Assembly (NCBI GenBank): GCA_905116865.2
Contig: CAJHNH020007523.1
Location: 139,089-203,088, forward strand
Length of the DNA stretch: 64,000 nt
Source: Candidula unifasciata
Taxonomy: Eukaryota; Mollusca; Gastropoda; Stylommatophora; Geomitridae
Direction of reading: 5' to 3'
The position numbers were made by a program, and so were the translations under genes. Numbering within the stretch: position 1 is the stretch's first letter; every line of letters starts with the position of its first letter. The notes beneath the pieces were generated by a model. That model did no database searches. It was not told the origin of the DNA and saw only the letters and a list, made by a program, of their open reading frames with translations. This document shows positions 43,626 through 55,800 of the stretch, piece by piece.

Positions 43626-45299
43626 TCAATTCAGTGTTAAATATTCCCCGCATAGCTAGCTTCAGTACGATTTCTACTGCTACGAGCTGTGAACTTTCAC
43701 AAGTCACGCATTAGACGTAAGAGACCCGGCGTTCCACTTCACTGGTTAACAAGTAGCCTCTCACGTGTAGTGTAACTGCAAAACATTTATTCTTTTACTT
43801 TTAGCCAAGCAGTGATGTATGCAGGTGGCAGGTCGACTCTTTTATAATCGCCAATATTGTTAATTTTGTATGTATGTACCATGTGATTTATTTTCCTTTG
43901 TATACCTCAAACGTAAATAAGTTTTACATGTATATTTCTATTATAATACCACAAAATTAAGACAGTGGACATTCGTTCCGTTACCATGTTTTGTTATGTT
44001 TTTGTAGTTAGACCATGCGGTAGCCATGTTTGTAATGGCGGCAAGTAAAATGAAATTGAAAATGAAAGTACTTTGACACAACTACAAATATACAACAATT
44101 GATTTTTGTTTTGCAGTAGCAACCACGCCTGTGCTCGTAGATGGACCGTTTCAGTTTCGACATTTGACTTCAGTAATTTCGACTACACATATGAATTTCA
44201 ATAGTCTGTAATTATTATTATGCGCTGTTGAAAGTTTAATATTTTAATAACGGTTGGCAACCGGGTTGCCTGTGTTTGCAGTCAAATATTTTTAAGTTTT
44301 ATTTTTATTACTATAATAAAAATTGCTAAGTCTTCTGATCTGGTGGATTCCATACATTTCTAGGAAATAAGTTAAACTAAAAATAGAAAATAACTTTAAT
44401 GTTTTCAGAGAAGGATCTGTGGTGTTTGTCTAGCTCATATTTTCGTATAGCTGCGCCTGCTGTCTTCGTTTCGGGTTTGCTGTACCTATAATTATCTAAT
44501 AATTGCCAAATCATTTGTCATTTGATCTGGTGGATTCCAGACCAGAAGTTGTTTGAAAATTAGTTGGTAAAGTCGGTAAAGTAATTTGATCTAAAATATA
44601 AAAATAACTTTAATACATTTTGACATGTAATTTACTTAAGATAGATAGACTATAGACGATTGAGTAGTATAGAGTATAGTAGTTAAGTAGTACTCAGTAC
44701 ATAATTAGGTTTAAGATGTAGTTTGATGACTGTCAAATGAAACTATAATTGACATAGAAGTTCCAGTAAAAGTCTAACATGCCAAGGAAGCAAAGTTAAT
44801 TAGATTTTTAAAATGAGTTTTAAAAAATACGTAATCAAAATCTAATGTCTGTAAACTGCCTCCTTCTGGCTTCTAAAGATGTAGCCCATGACACATGAGG
44901 GGCACAGTATACGGAAGTTAGATTAAACAGTCAATGACCATGACATAAGGATTTGTGGGGTGCGCTCTGTACCAGAGCACCATGTATTCTATTAGCTCTG
45001 CATTTTTAGAAGCCTCCTTCAATGGCGGGAAATGCTCATATTCTTCCCATGCCTTCTTCCTTCTATTGAGGGCTGACTAGCATTATGTGGCTGCTCTGGA
45101 CTGACTGACCTGATTTCATTTGGGGGGGGGGCACCACTTTTGAACCTGGAAACAAAGGTGAAAGGTGATGGCATAACAGACTCCAGTGTCCCACTAGACT
45201 AATCAAAGCAAGGCTAACAAATGCTTGCAAATGACATGTGTGTCAGCCAGAAGGCACAAATACTGCAGTCGTGTTGTTGATGGGCACTATGCATTTACA
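43626..45299. other. Repeat-poor AT-rich stretch, no gene recognised
   Basis: The longest stretch in the window without an evident repeat. TGATCTGGTGGATTCCA occurs twice (about 44336 and 44524). Only short frames. Confidence 0.5.
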
Positions 45300-45445
45300 T
45301 CTTCAGAGTGCAGTAAGCCGGCCAGATCCTCTGGCTACACTCAGATGCCTCATTCTCTCCAGGCCATAATAATCTTCTATCTCTACTGATTCCATTGCTC
45401 GTTCCTTGACCATCTGCCTTGTACATGGTGATAACAGTTTAAAGA
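45300..45445 (-). mobile_element. RNH-LINE fragment, diverged
   Basis: Minus strand carries the family's segment around ALWERVTES-EKQDYYGLERM (here with substitutions) and the following GLTRG-type stretch. Short and diverged. Confidence 0.5.
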
Positions 45446-45489
45446 TAGCCACCCTATTGACATGCATCAAAGAGGAACAGTAACAGCTC

Positions 45490-45652
45490 TGAGTAGATAC
45501 TGGGTGCAGTCCCGGGAAGTAAAGGCGGCTGTCGTGATGCTGACTACATCACTCATCTTGTGTCGATTGGTCTATAAAATTTAGGTCTAGCCCTATGTGC
45601 CCTATAAATCTAAAGGCATGGAAAATGGTCCTTTTTCTTTACTTTTTTATAA
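45490..45652 (+). mobile_element. SINE-2 3' part
   Basis: ACTGGGTGCAGTCCCGGGAA, GTGATGCTGACTACATCACT, AGGTCTAGCCCTATGTGCCC, AAAGGCATGG, ending CCTTTTTCTTTAC. Confidence 0.75.
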
Positions 45653-46188
45653 CTACGTTATAGTAAGTATTTCATTAGTTTATAATTATAATCTAGTTTT
45701 CCGTTAGCTTACAAATTGAATATATAATAAATATAGTAATTATTATATTAGCTTATGATTAGAATGTTGTCAGTTTTCCATTAGCAGTTAGAATATAGTG
45801 AGTATTCCATTAGCTTAAAAGAGACTCAGCTGTGGCGGCAGCATAGTCGCTGGAAAGAGGTCCGAAAAGTAACATGTAACTAGAACTGAACAGTATTGCG
45901 ATCGTGCATGGTAGTATATTTACAGTTTTATTGCTTTTTAGATTTCCCAGTGCCTTATTTCTATCCAGGAACCTTTTCTATAGGAAACAATATGACCTTG
46001 TTGCTGTAGGTACTGTGAACATGTAAGGATTTTCAGTTTGCTAGTGCAGTTGTTAGGCTGTGTAGAATGTGCAGCATTGGATTCTGTGCCTTATTTAGCA
46101 TGGTTATTCAGACATTCTTCTACTGAGGCTGCGAAATAGGGAATAGTTTTAAAGTATTTAATACAACTTAACAGTAACTCCCAGAATA
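45653..46188. other. 5' flank of the plus-strand gene
   Basis: AT-rich; a GC-richer GTGGCGGCAGCATAGTCGC at about 45830 may mark a 5' non-coding exon, not demonstrable here. No TATA box or CpG island is convincing. Confidence 0.35.
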
Positions 46189-46867
46189 ATGAATTCCTTT
46201 GAAACGCGACAAGAAGCGCTGAAAACCTCGGCTGTTGCTTACTTGGCCACCTGTAAGGGAAATCGGTGTTTACAAGACAGTTTTTGGAATAATTTGACAA
46301 AGTTTACCAAAACAGTCATGTCACGCAAGTATTTTGGTGTCTCAAAAATGAATGACTTGCTGTCAGATAAATTAAGCGATGTTCTTGTGTGTGATGGTAC
46401 CTTTGTCTCCCTCAGGCAGCCGCCGCCACCGAGGCACCAGTTAAACGAGGTGCTTGTTGTGGATTCTGATTCAGATGAGGAGTGTTCCATCAGTGGAGTA
46501 GACGTAGCTGGAGCTCGAGGCCGAAAAGAGAATATGGCCGCAGATGCAAACTACCCTGATAAGCAGTTTCTTGACCGCGTGATATCTATTTTATTCCCGT
46601 TAAATGGACAGTGTGGATATTGGCAGTTTATCGAGAAGTATCATTCAAAATATGGACCCCTGCAAGATATTGAAAATAAAATAAAAAGTCACGGTGAATT
46701 TGTTTCGCACATTGGTGATACTCTCTATCTAATGCCAAAAGCATATGACTATCGTAATGCACTGAATGGAAGTGTGAATTTGCAGAATGTAAGCCAGAAT
46801 GTAACAGTGCCAGCCAGCTCAACCATGAATGTACGCCAGCCCTGGGGATCTGGAGTTAGCCTATCAG
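46189..46867 (+). CDS. Plus-strand gene, exon 1 (start, two winged-helix-like blocks, SIM-like motif)
   Basis: 226 codons plus one base; donor CAG|GTATTT. It is unlike any repeat in the window, has balanced non-repetitive composition, and is the longest non-repeat ORF here outside the LINE. The ATG follows an in-frame TAA at 46159. An upstream non-coding exon is possible but not identified. Confidence 0.8.
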
Positions 46868-49800
46868 GTATTTATACATTTTTTTGGTAGCACATATTCA
46901 TTTTTAACTTGTCTTCAGTTTTAAATGTGTAGTGTGTGGATTCCGGGGCCCGATTATGGGGGGGTGGGGGGTAGATCCACTGTCCCTCCTAATATGCATG
47001 TTGTAAGAGGCAACTAATAATGGAATGTTTCCTTTGAAGTCGGAGTGCATCTGCCTGAGAGGCAAGGAACCAACAGTCTGCTTACAATAAAGTCAGATCT
47101 GTAAAATGGATATGCACACAAAACTTAACTAGATCAAATGAGTCTTTTGCTTCTGCCTTTTTATCCCCCAGTGGAGCATAGACCCTCAACCAACTCATGC
47201 CAAGTCGTTCTGTCTTTCGCTATTACATGAAGCTCTCCCCATCTTTCTCACTTCATTATCCAGCTCTCTTCTCCATGTGTTTATTTTACCTTCCTTTATT
47301 CCTATGCCCCTGTGGGTTCCAATGCAAAGACATTCTAGTTCTGCAAAGGAGTAGGCCCCTCCACCCACACACACACAAAACACCTCACTAACTTTGTGGT
47401 AGTTTACAGCCTGTCAGAACTAAGAAGAAATGTATAACAATTATGTATAAAATATAGGTAATGTTTTTAGTTGTAATTTTAGAGCTCTTATCAAACGCTC
47501 TCTTGCTACAGACCTGTATGCAGGACCTGTCTATATGTGGTCCAGGTGACTAGTCTAGAATTCCTAAACATCACCTTCCACATATGTGTAGCGTTCTATT
47601 GTACAACCTGCAGTGTTATTGATGCCATCAACTGCAAGAGATGTGCCCTGAAATACATTAGTGAAACAGGTCTATGGTTGGCTGACAGCTTTAGACATCT
47701 TTTGGATGTGCAAAATGGTGCCATGAAATCAGTACTGTTGCACTTCAATTCCCAGGATCACCAAGGTGTCCACGAAATGGAGGTGACAGTCATTAAATAT
47801 AGCAACTCCAGCGACAGAGTCCACAAGTCTTAAATTCATCCAATTTTATTGTCCTGTCTAAATTTTTTTATGGTTTGCTTTCATACTTTTGACCATGTCG
47901 GTTCTAGTGCAAGGACATTCTAGTTATATTATCAGGTTGGCCGACGCTCAACACTCAGGGAAAGGATGAGACGGATATACAATCAGACAGTTACTGGTGT
48001 CACCAGAATTGGAACTCTTCGCTTGCTGTTGAACATGGGGACTGAGCACTTATGGGAGTGTCCTGAGTGCTGTGATGTCGATTCTTAATTCAACATTCAA
48101 CATTATCAGGTTTTCTCCGCGTGTGCCTGTCCTATCCACTGCCAGTGTGTTTTCCTTACCTCTTGATGCACTGGAATTATTTCCTTCAGCTTTCCAGCAT
48201 TCTGCTGCATTCAGAACCAACAGAATACAATGTTCGTGTGTGCAGTGTCACCTCCTCTTCTTCCTGTTCTGAACTATGATGCTGAGGTAAACTATTAAGA
48301 GTGCCTGTTAGTGTTTATTCTCTCTGTCCTTGGCTGACACGTTCAGACTCTCTTTTTTGGTCTACATTATTTCTCATTTCATCTGTTTTCTATCGAAAAG
48401 TTCCCCATGTGGGTTCCGGGGCCCCATTGTGGGGGACAACAAGAATCGACTCGCTGCATCCCCAACAAGCATGTCATAGGAGTTGACTTACTGGGGAAAT
48501 CTTTTAAAAGAGTGCACCTGCCTAAGAGGCAAGCAACCAACAGTCTGTATACAGATAAGTCTGATTGCTAAAATGAATCTGCACACAGCACTTGGGTGTT
48601 GGAGCAAGAGCAGCACACAGCACAGCACTCGGGTGTTGAAACAAGAGCGAACTCCGGAAGGAGACAAACAGCCGGTGAACAAGAACAAGTAAATGATGAT
48701 GAAATCTACTGCTGCCATTGGGAGTGGGCCCCCTTTAGTAAAGCAGCTAGACACTCGCTAGCGGATCGGAAGGTCGTGTGTTGGGGTCCTGACAATGGCG
48801 ACCTTTTTTTTCCTTAAAAAATGACCTTGGTTCCCAGGTCGATCCAGTCTTAAATGGGTACCAGGTGTAACCTGGGAAGTAAAGGCGGCTGGCGTGATGT
48901 TGACCACATCACCCACCAAGTGTTGATTGTTCTATAAAGTATGTTTGGCCCTGTGTGCCCAATACGCCTAAAGGCATGACAATGGCCCTTTTCTTTACTA
49001 GTGTTGCCACTCTTTCTAATTTTTAATCTGATCGTGACTCTCTTTAGTATATACATTGAAATTTTAATTGAAAGTTATTTTGTTCCCAGGGGTCGCAGGT
49101 GGCAGGAACGCCGCCATGCCAAGTGTGTTCGGCTTTATACCACTTTCAGGTAATGTACGCAGGTGACTTTCTGGCAAGTTAGCTTTCTGGGCCTGCAAAT
49201 CTGTGGCTGTGTTATAAATTATTGTGTCATGTGGATGCACATCAGTATACATGGGTGTTCGATCTTACTTTCCAGAGACCAGGGTGAATTACTTGAAGTC
49301 CATGTGAAAAAATCCCAGCCTTCACCAGGCTTAAACCCGGGACCTCCAGCACTCGAGGCGAACACCATGCCCTGAGACCACTCAGCCCCATGTAGCTGAA
49401 ATCCATGTGTGGGTTCCAGGCCCCATTGTAAGGAAAAAACAAGAATAGACTCACTGCCTGCCCAAACAAGCATGTCCTAAGAGTCGACTTATTAGGAGCC
49501 TCCTTCAAAGTCAATGCATCTGCCTGAGTTGAGTCGATAATTGACATCACAGCATTCTGGGCATTCCCATGTGTGCTCCATCCTCATCTTCAGCAGCCAG
49601 CGTAGAGATCCAATACTAATTGTACCTGTCACAATCTGGTTATTTGTCCGTCTTACCTTTCCTCTGAGTGTAGTGAGCCTGTCTGACCCTCTGGTTACAC
49701 CCAGGTGCCTTATTCTCTCCATATCATAATTATCTTGTTTCTCTACTGATTCCGTTGCTTGTTTCCAAAGGGCTTTGACCACATCTGCCTTGTCATGTCT

Positions 49801-52800
49801 CAATTCACCACCCAGTGGGGCAGATCCAGCCAATCTGTCTGCCTGATCATTACCCACCACACAGGCATGGCCTGGAGAAAAGATCCAAAGTGAGCCTGGG
49901 AGGCAAGGAACAACCAACTGCACGGATGTGAGCCAGTAAAGCGAATGTACACCCAAAACTCAGGCTCTGGCACAAAGTCAGTGTCCAAGCAGATGAACAA
50001 CCAGGACTTTCCACCCGAGCTTACAGCCGGTGGACAAAGAAAAATACAGCTTTGGGCGAGAGTGTATTATAGTAACAAATGGGGAAAAAAAAGTTCACAA
50101 AAAAGAAGAATGGGATTGAGAAAGTAAAGAAGTGTGTACAATATATAGTATAACCAGTGAGCGTATGGTGAATTCCTTGGTACTGAAAGAGTTAAAGACT
50201 TTGGAACTGTTAACACAGAAGGAAGCACTGCAGCCTCATCACCAATGCTGCCACCACCCAGTTACCTGTCAGCACAGTCTTCTCACCAGAGATATGGCTT
50301 GCATGTACCAAATGCAACAGCTGTGCCAGTTATTCCTGCTGTGCTACAACAGGCATCAAGTAAGCTTTCTTTTGTAGATGTTGGAAATTTCTTGTTTTTT
50401 TTTTTAAAGCACACACCCCACCCCCCTTTCCAACAATCATAATGTAACATGCAACTAATTAGAAGTGTTTCTTTTGAGGTTGCAGTGCTTCTTCCTGAGA
50501 GGTGAGCAACCAACAGTCTGCATAGTACATTTAAGCCATATCTGTAAAATGGATGTGTGCACGCAGAACTCACTCAAGTTCTAGAAGGCTAAAGTCCAGA
50601 AGTAGATGAAAAACCAGAACTTTCCACTTGAGTTTACAGCCATTTTATGCAAAGCAGAAATGAAAATCAGTTACCTTGCTTACTGGCATAGACAGTCTTA
50701 CTTCTGCCTAATGGCGTTAACACAAGAAATTATATGGATAAGAGTGTCAACATTTTTTCCATGCATGCTTTCTAAATGATTCCATGAGCATGCTTAAGAG
50801 AAGATAGAGACAGGGTGGATTCAAAGAAAATGGATGGAGTCACCGAGGAAGTTTTGTCTGAAAGAAGTTAGTTTTATTTTTGTGCCAGGACGCTCTGGGG
50901 TAAGGTGAAATCAACGAGCAGATTGGCTTGCTGGTAGGGACATGGTAGGTACAGGAAAAGCAATTAACCGGGCTATACTGAAGACTAACTAACTACCTGC
51001 CTATCTTATGATCTCCAGTAGCATGTGGAGTTTGTGTCCTGACATCCACCCCCTCCATGCCATGACAAAAGGCTGTCAGAATCTCCTCTCATTGTCTCCT
51101 TTGCCCATAAGTCTTGATGCCTTATGTGCCAGTTTTTAAAAAAATCTTTTTTAATTCCGCCCTGTTGAACATATACAGATCCATGTCTTTAGAGGTTTGA
51201 AAAATAATTTTCATTTATAAGATTGAATTTATTAGTTGGAAGCAGCAGAGGTGGTTTTATAGGTCAGATGATAAACTCTTTGACAGATAAAATAGTAATG
51301 CAGATGTCTTGAAAGAAACTGATTCATGAAAAGAACTGATTGCCCACATGAGAATGAGACAGTCTACTTTCTTTGAACTTGTCATGATAAGATGAAAACT
51401 GGAATACATATGAGATTGTGAAGTTGGAAGAGAACAAAGACAGAGAGAGAGCCAGATGACAACACGGCATGGAAGATCATCTGTGTCCGTCCTGAGAATA
51501 CATGAGACAGAATGTTGTAGATGGATATGACTACCAGCGCCACACAACGTGGACTATCAGAAGAAGAATTGAATTAGTTCAGCTGTTATTTTTGTCAGAA
51601 TGAGGTGCCATTCCATGCATACAGTACAGGCATTTCAAATTTGAAGTCTGCAAAATTTCATATTTCTACTCATTGTTTGCTGAGAAAACATTTGGGGCAT
51701 TACTGTCTACATGTTCCTCATGTATGTATGTATGTAAGTTGTACCTCACCAGGATATCACACAAGCGATAAATACCCGGTGACACAAAGTGCCACCATGT
51801 GAATGAGGATAACGTGTGGAGAGGTCCCGGAAACCCCGTTCAGCCGTTCTTCCATATTTCAGGATCAGCTATATTTAGGGCTCCCAAGGCAAAATCCAGG
51901 GTGGGGCTTCAAAATAGCTAAAATTTGCCTCCCACATGGGGATGACGAGATATATATGTTCCTCATACACAGAAATGTCCTTAACAACAGTATTGACAGG
52001 TTACAAGACAGTGGCATAGTTATTGTAATTTCTATTCTTGTGGCTTTGGGTCTTGTCTATCCACAACCTTTTGTCTCATGTACTTTGTCAACTCTGACAC
52101 AGATGATCTTCCATACCATGATGTCAGACCATCCAGCATCTGTTTTGTCGGTATCTCTCTGCCTCTCCTCCCCTCCAACTTTCCTACCACCACGATGTAC
52201 TCCAGTTTACTCATCTCATGGCCAAAGAATGGGGAAACGTAACGAATAATAAAGATGTCTTGAAAGAAACTGGCTCACGGAGAGAACTGATTTGCCCACA
52301 CCAGAAGAAAACCATCTACATTTTCTGGTCATGTGATAAGGAGAACATTGGAGTACATTATGACGGTGGTAAAGTTGAAGGGGAAAAGAAGCAGAGGGAG
52401 ACAAAGAAGATAGATGTTGGACAGATTAACATCATGGCTTGCAATATCATCTGTGTCAGAAATTGAAAGTACATATGACAGAAAGTTGTGGGTAGACATG
52501 ACTACCAGCACCACTCTCTCTGTCAGAACTGATTGAAAGCATACGAGACACAGCCACAAAGTTATGCATAGACATGAGTACCAACGCCACTCTCTCTGTC
52601 AGAACTGATTAAAAGCATACGAGACACAACCACAAAGTTATTCATAGACATAACTATCAACACCACTCTCTCTGTTAGAACTGATTGAAAGTAAACGAGA
52701 CACAGCCACAAAGTTATGCATAGACATGACAACCAGCACCACTCTCTCTGTCAGAACTGATTGAAAGCATATGAGACACAACCACAAAGTTATGCATAGA

Positions 52801-55800
52801 CATGACTACCAGCACCACTCTCTCTATCAGAACTGATTGAAAGCATACGAGACACAACCACAAAGTTATTCATAGACATGACAACCGATGCCACACAGCT
52901 TAGATGGTAAGATAAAAGAGATCTCATGCTGACATTTTGGTTGACAGCCCGCAGTGGATTAGGCACATGTCAAAAGGTCGCTAAAAATAGCAGAAACATT
53001 TAAAGAAATGTATTTCCCTCTTTAGGCTCAGTAATGATACCGAGACAAGTTCAGAGTCAGCTACCCGCACATAATTCTATTCAGGTATGATTATTAATGT
53101 GTGGTCATCCCTCTGAGTTTTAGGTCTCCATTTTTGACCCTCTTCCTCTTCAGCCATCTTGTTGTCTTGACATCATCTAGCTTCTTCCTCTTCAGCTATC
53201 TTGATGTCTTGACATTATCTAGCCTTATTCTCAGGACTTAACTGAAGAATGTGTATTTAACAAAGTTAATTTGATAGAGTTGAAAAAAAAAATAGGTGGC
53301 TGCAGCATAATGATTTTCAAAGGGTAACATTAAGCTTGGTGTAAAAAAACCAGATTTAATCTGATGAAGTAACGGAGCTAACTTGATGGAGTAACAGTGA
53401 ACTAGATTGAGTAGCAGAGTATACTAGATGGACTAGCAGAGTAAACTAGATGGACTAGCAGAGTAAACTAGATGGACTAGCAGAGTAAACTAGATGGACT
53501 AGCAGAGTAAACTAGATGGATTAGCAGAGTAAACTAGATGGACTAACAGAGTAAACTAGATGGACTAGCAGAGTAAACTAGATGGACTAGCAGAGTAAAC
53601 TAGATGGACTAGCAGAGTAAACTAGATGGGGTTGCAGAGTAAACTAAATGAATTAGCAGAATAAACTAGATGGAATGGCTCCCTGTGTGGGTTCTGTGAC
53701 TCCATTGTCGGGAAAACAAAAATAGACTCACTGCCTCATGCATGTCGTATGAGTCGTCAAATTTGGAGCTTCTTTTTAAAGTCAGTTTGTATTTGCCTGG
53801 GAAGCAAGGAACCAACAGTTTGTAGAATGATATGCCAGATCTGTGAAACTGATTTTTACGCAACACTCAGATTCCTCAACAAGACTAAAAGTCCAGAGGT
53901 GGACGAACAACCAGAACTTTCTGCCAGAGTTTAATGCCAGTGAACGCGAAGAAGAAAATGGAGTAACAGAGTGAACGTAGTGGAACAACAGATTTGATCT
54001 GATGTAGTTGTTTGTTGGCTCTGTGTTTATGTGTTGATCTGATCTATTCCTGCATGTTGTGTAGCCTGACACTGACCCAGTTCTGGGTTTTTTTCCCCTC
54101 CAATTTTATGGAACAAGCAGACTCTACTGTCGGCTCTGGCTTCACCTGCCTTGGTGAGCCCTCAGATGAGTCCAGCATTGTCAGGACCGAGCCCTAGAGT
54201 CACAGCACCACACCCCTCAGCTCACACACCAACTCTCTCAGAGTGGCCCAGACCAGGTTCCAGAACTGGGCCGCCGCCAGGCACCAAAGTCACAGATGAA
54301 GTCAAGGTGAGTTGTAATAAATAGTTTTGGTCATTGGTCGAAGGTTGTAGGTTAAGATCCGTGTTGAGCTGGATTTTGGGTACTTCAATTCATCCGCTTC
54401 GAGATTTGGTAGAGAAGTCCCCAGAATGTCCCATAGTATGGGGGGGGGGGGGGGGGGGTGGATTAGGCTTAGTAGTAGTCGCTGTTCATTTAACACTAGC
54501 CGAAACCCCCCTTCTCCTTAATATGGTGCTGTCCAGGGAAACCCCTTGAGATCCCACAGAATTCCCTACGAAATCTCCAAGTCGACGAGATATGGTCATA
54601 TAAAATAAAAGTTTTCCAAAAATATTCTTGCTTCAGGTTTACCCTGCTTAGAAGTAAAGTCCTCAGAGGTAAAGATGGCTTGCACGATGTTGACCACGTC
54701 ACCCGAGTGTCTAAAAAATATAGGGTGTCCAATATGCCTGATGGCATGGGGAAAAAGTTCTGTACTAAGGAACAAGTTTGTAACTGTATGCGTCATTCAA
54801 CCCCCACCAGGGCTGTACAACGAGCGACTAACCCTCAATGACTCGAAGTGCCACTATTTGGATGAGGAACACCTGGGCATTAGTCCCAGAAACCCAGTTC
54901 AACCATTAGGTTATAATAGGGCCCCCGGGGAGCTTGAAGTCAGTGAAAAATTGCCCCCCACATTTGGACGGGAACACATACATAACTGGGGGCTGGCCAG
55001 CGTAAATAGGATCATTTTTCGTTGTCTGTGGCTTAGCTGGTACAAACTTGCTTTGTAATGCCAGGGTACGGGGTGGATGCCAGCTGCAGATTATTTGTCT
55101 TGCGTTGGTTTTGACAGTGGCACTGAGAGCTGACCGTTCAGAGGGCAGTGGCAAGCTTATGAACGTAAAATTTGCCTAGAAAAACCACAACTGCCAAAAA
55201 TGCTGAGGTTGGTTCTGCAATATCCTGTAAAGGATACGCAATATGTGTTTGTATATTTTGTCTCTGACATCAGTAATTTTTTTCTGAATAACTAGTTCAT
55301 AAAATGCGTCTATAGCATTAAAAAGCCTGAATCCTCCTTTCCATTTCCACAGAGTCCATCTCTCACATCCATATAAGAAAATAAACTGTAGCAGTGATTT
55401 GTATATATTGACCTTGATTGCGAGGCTCATTTTGCTCTTCCACATCTTGTTCAACTGGGACATCGTGACTGTTGCCATATCATTAATTTGTTTACAGATG
55501 TATGAATGAAATAATGTGTGAACAGAGGGAGATTAGTAGGGCAGGATGTAAAGACGGGTCTGCGTTCCCATTTCTTAACTCTTAAAAAAATTTTTTTTAT
55601 GTACTTTCGTTTGTTCTGAGACCAAAGGTGTTAAGTCCCTAAATGAGACCAGAGTCCAGACATAGAAGATTGAATGTAAATTGTGGCTGTGGGACATGGC
55701 CGGCAAATGCAGAAGTGGAAGGTCATTGTGTTGTATCCTGGCTTGTTCTTTTAGGAAAGGTGTCTTAGAATTGTTGTAACATAGTAGCAAGTCCACTTAG

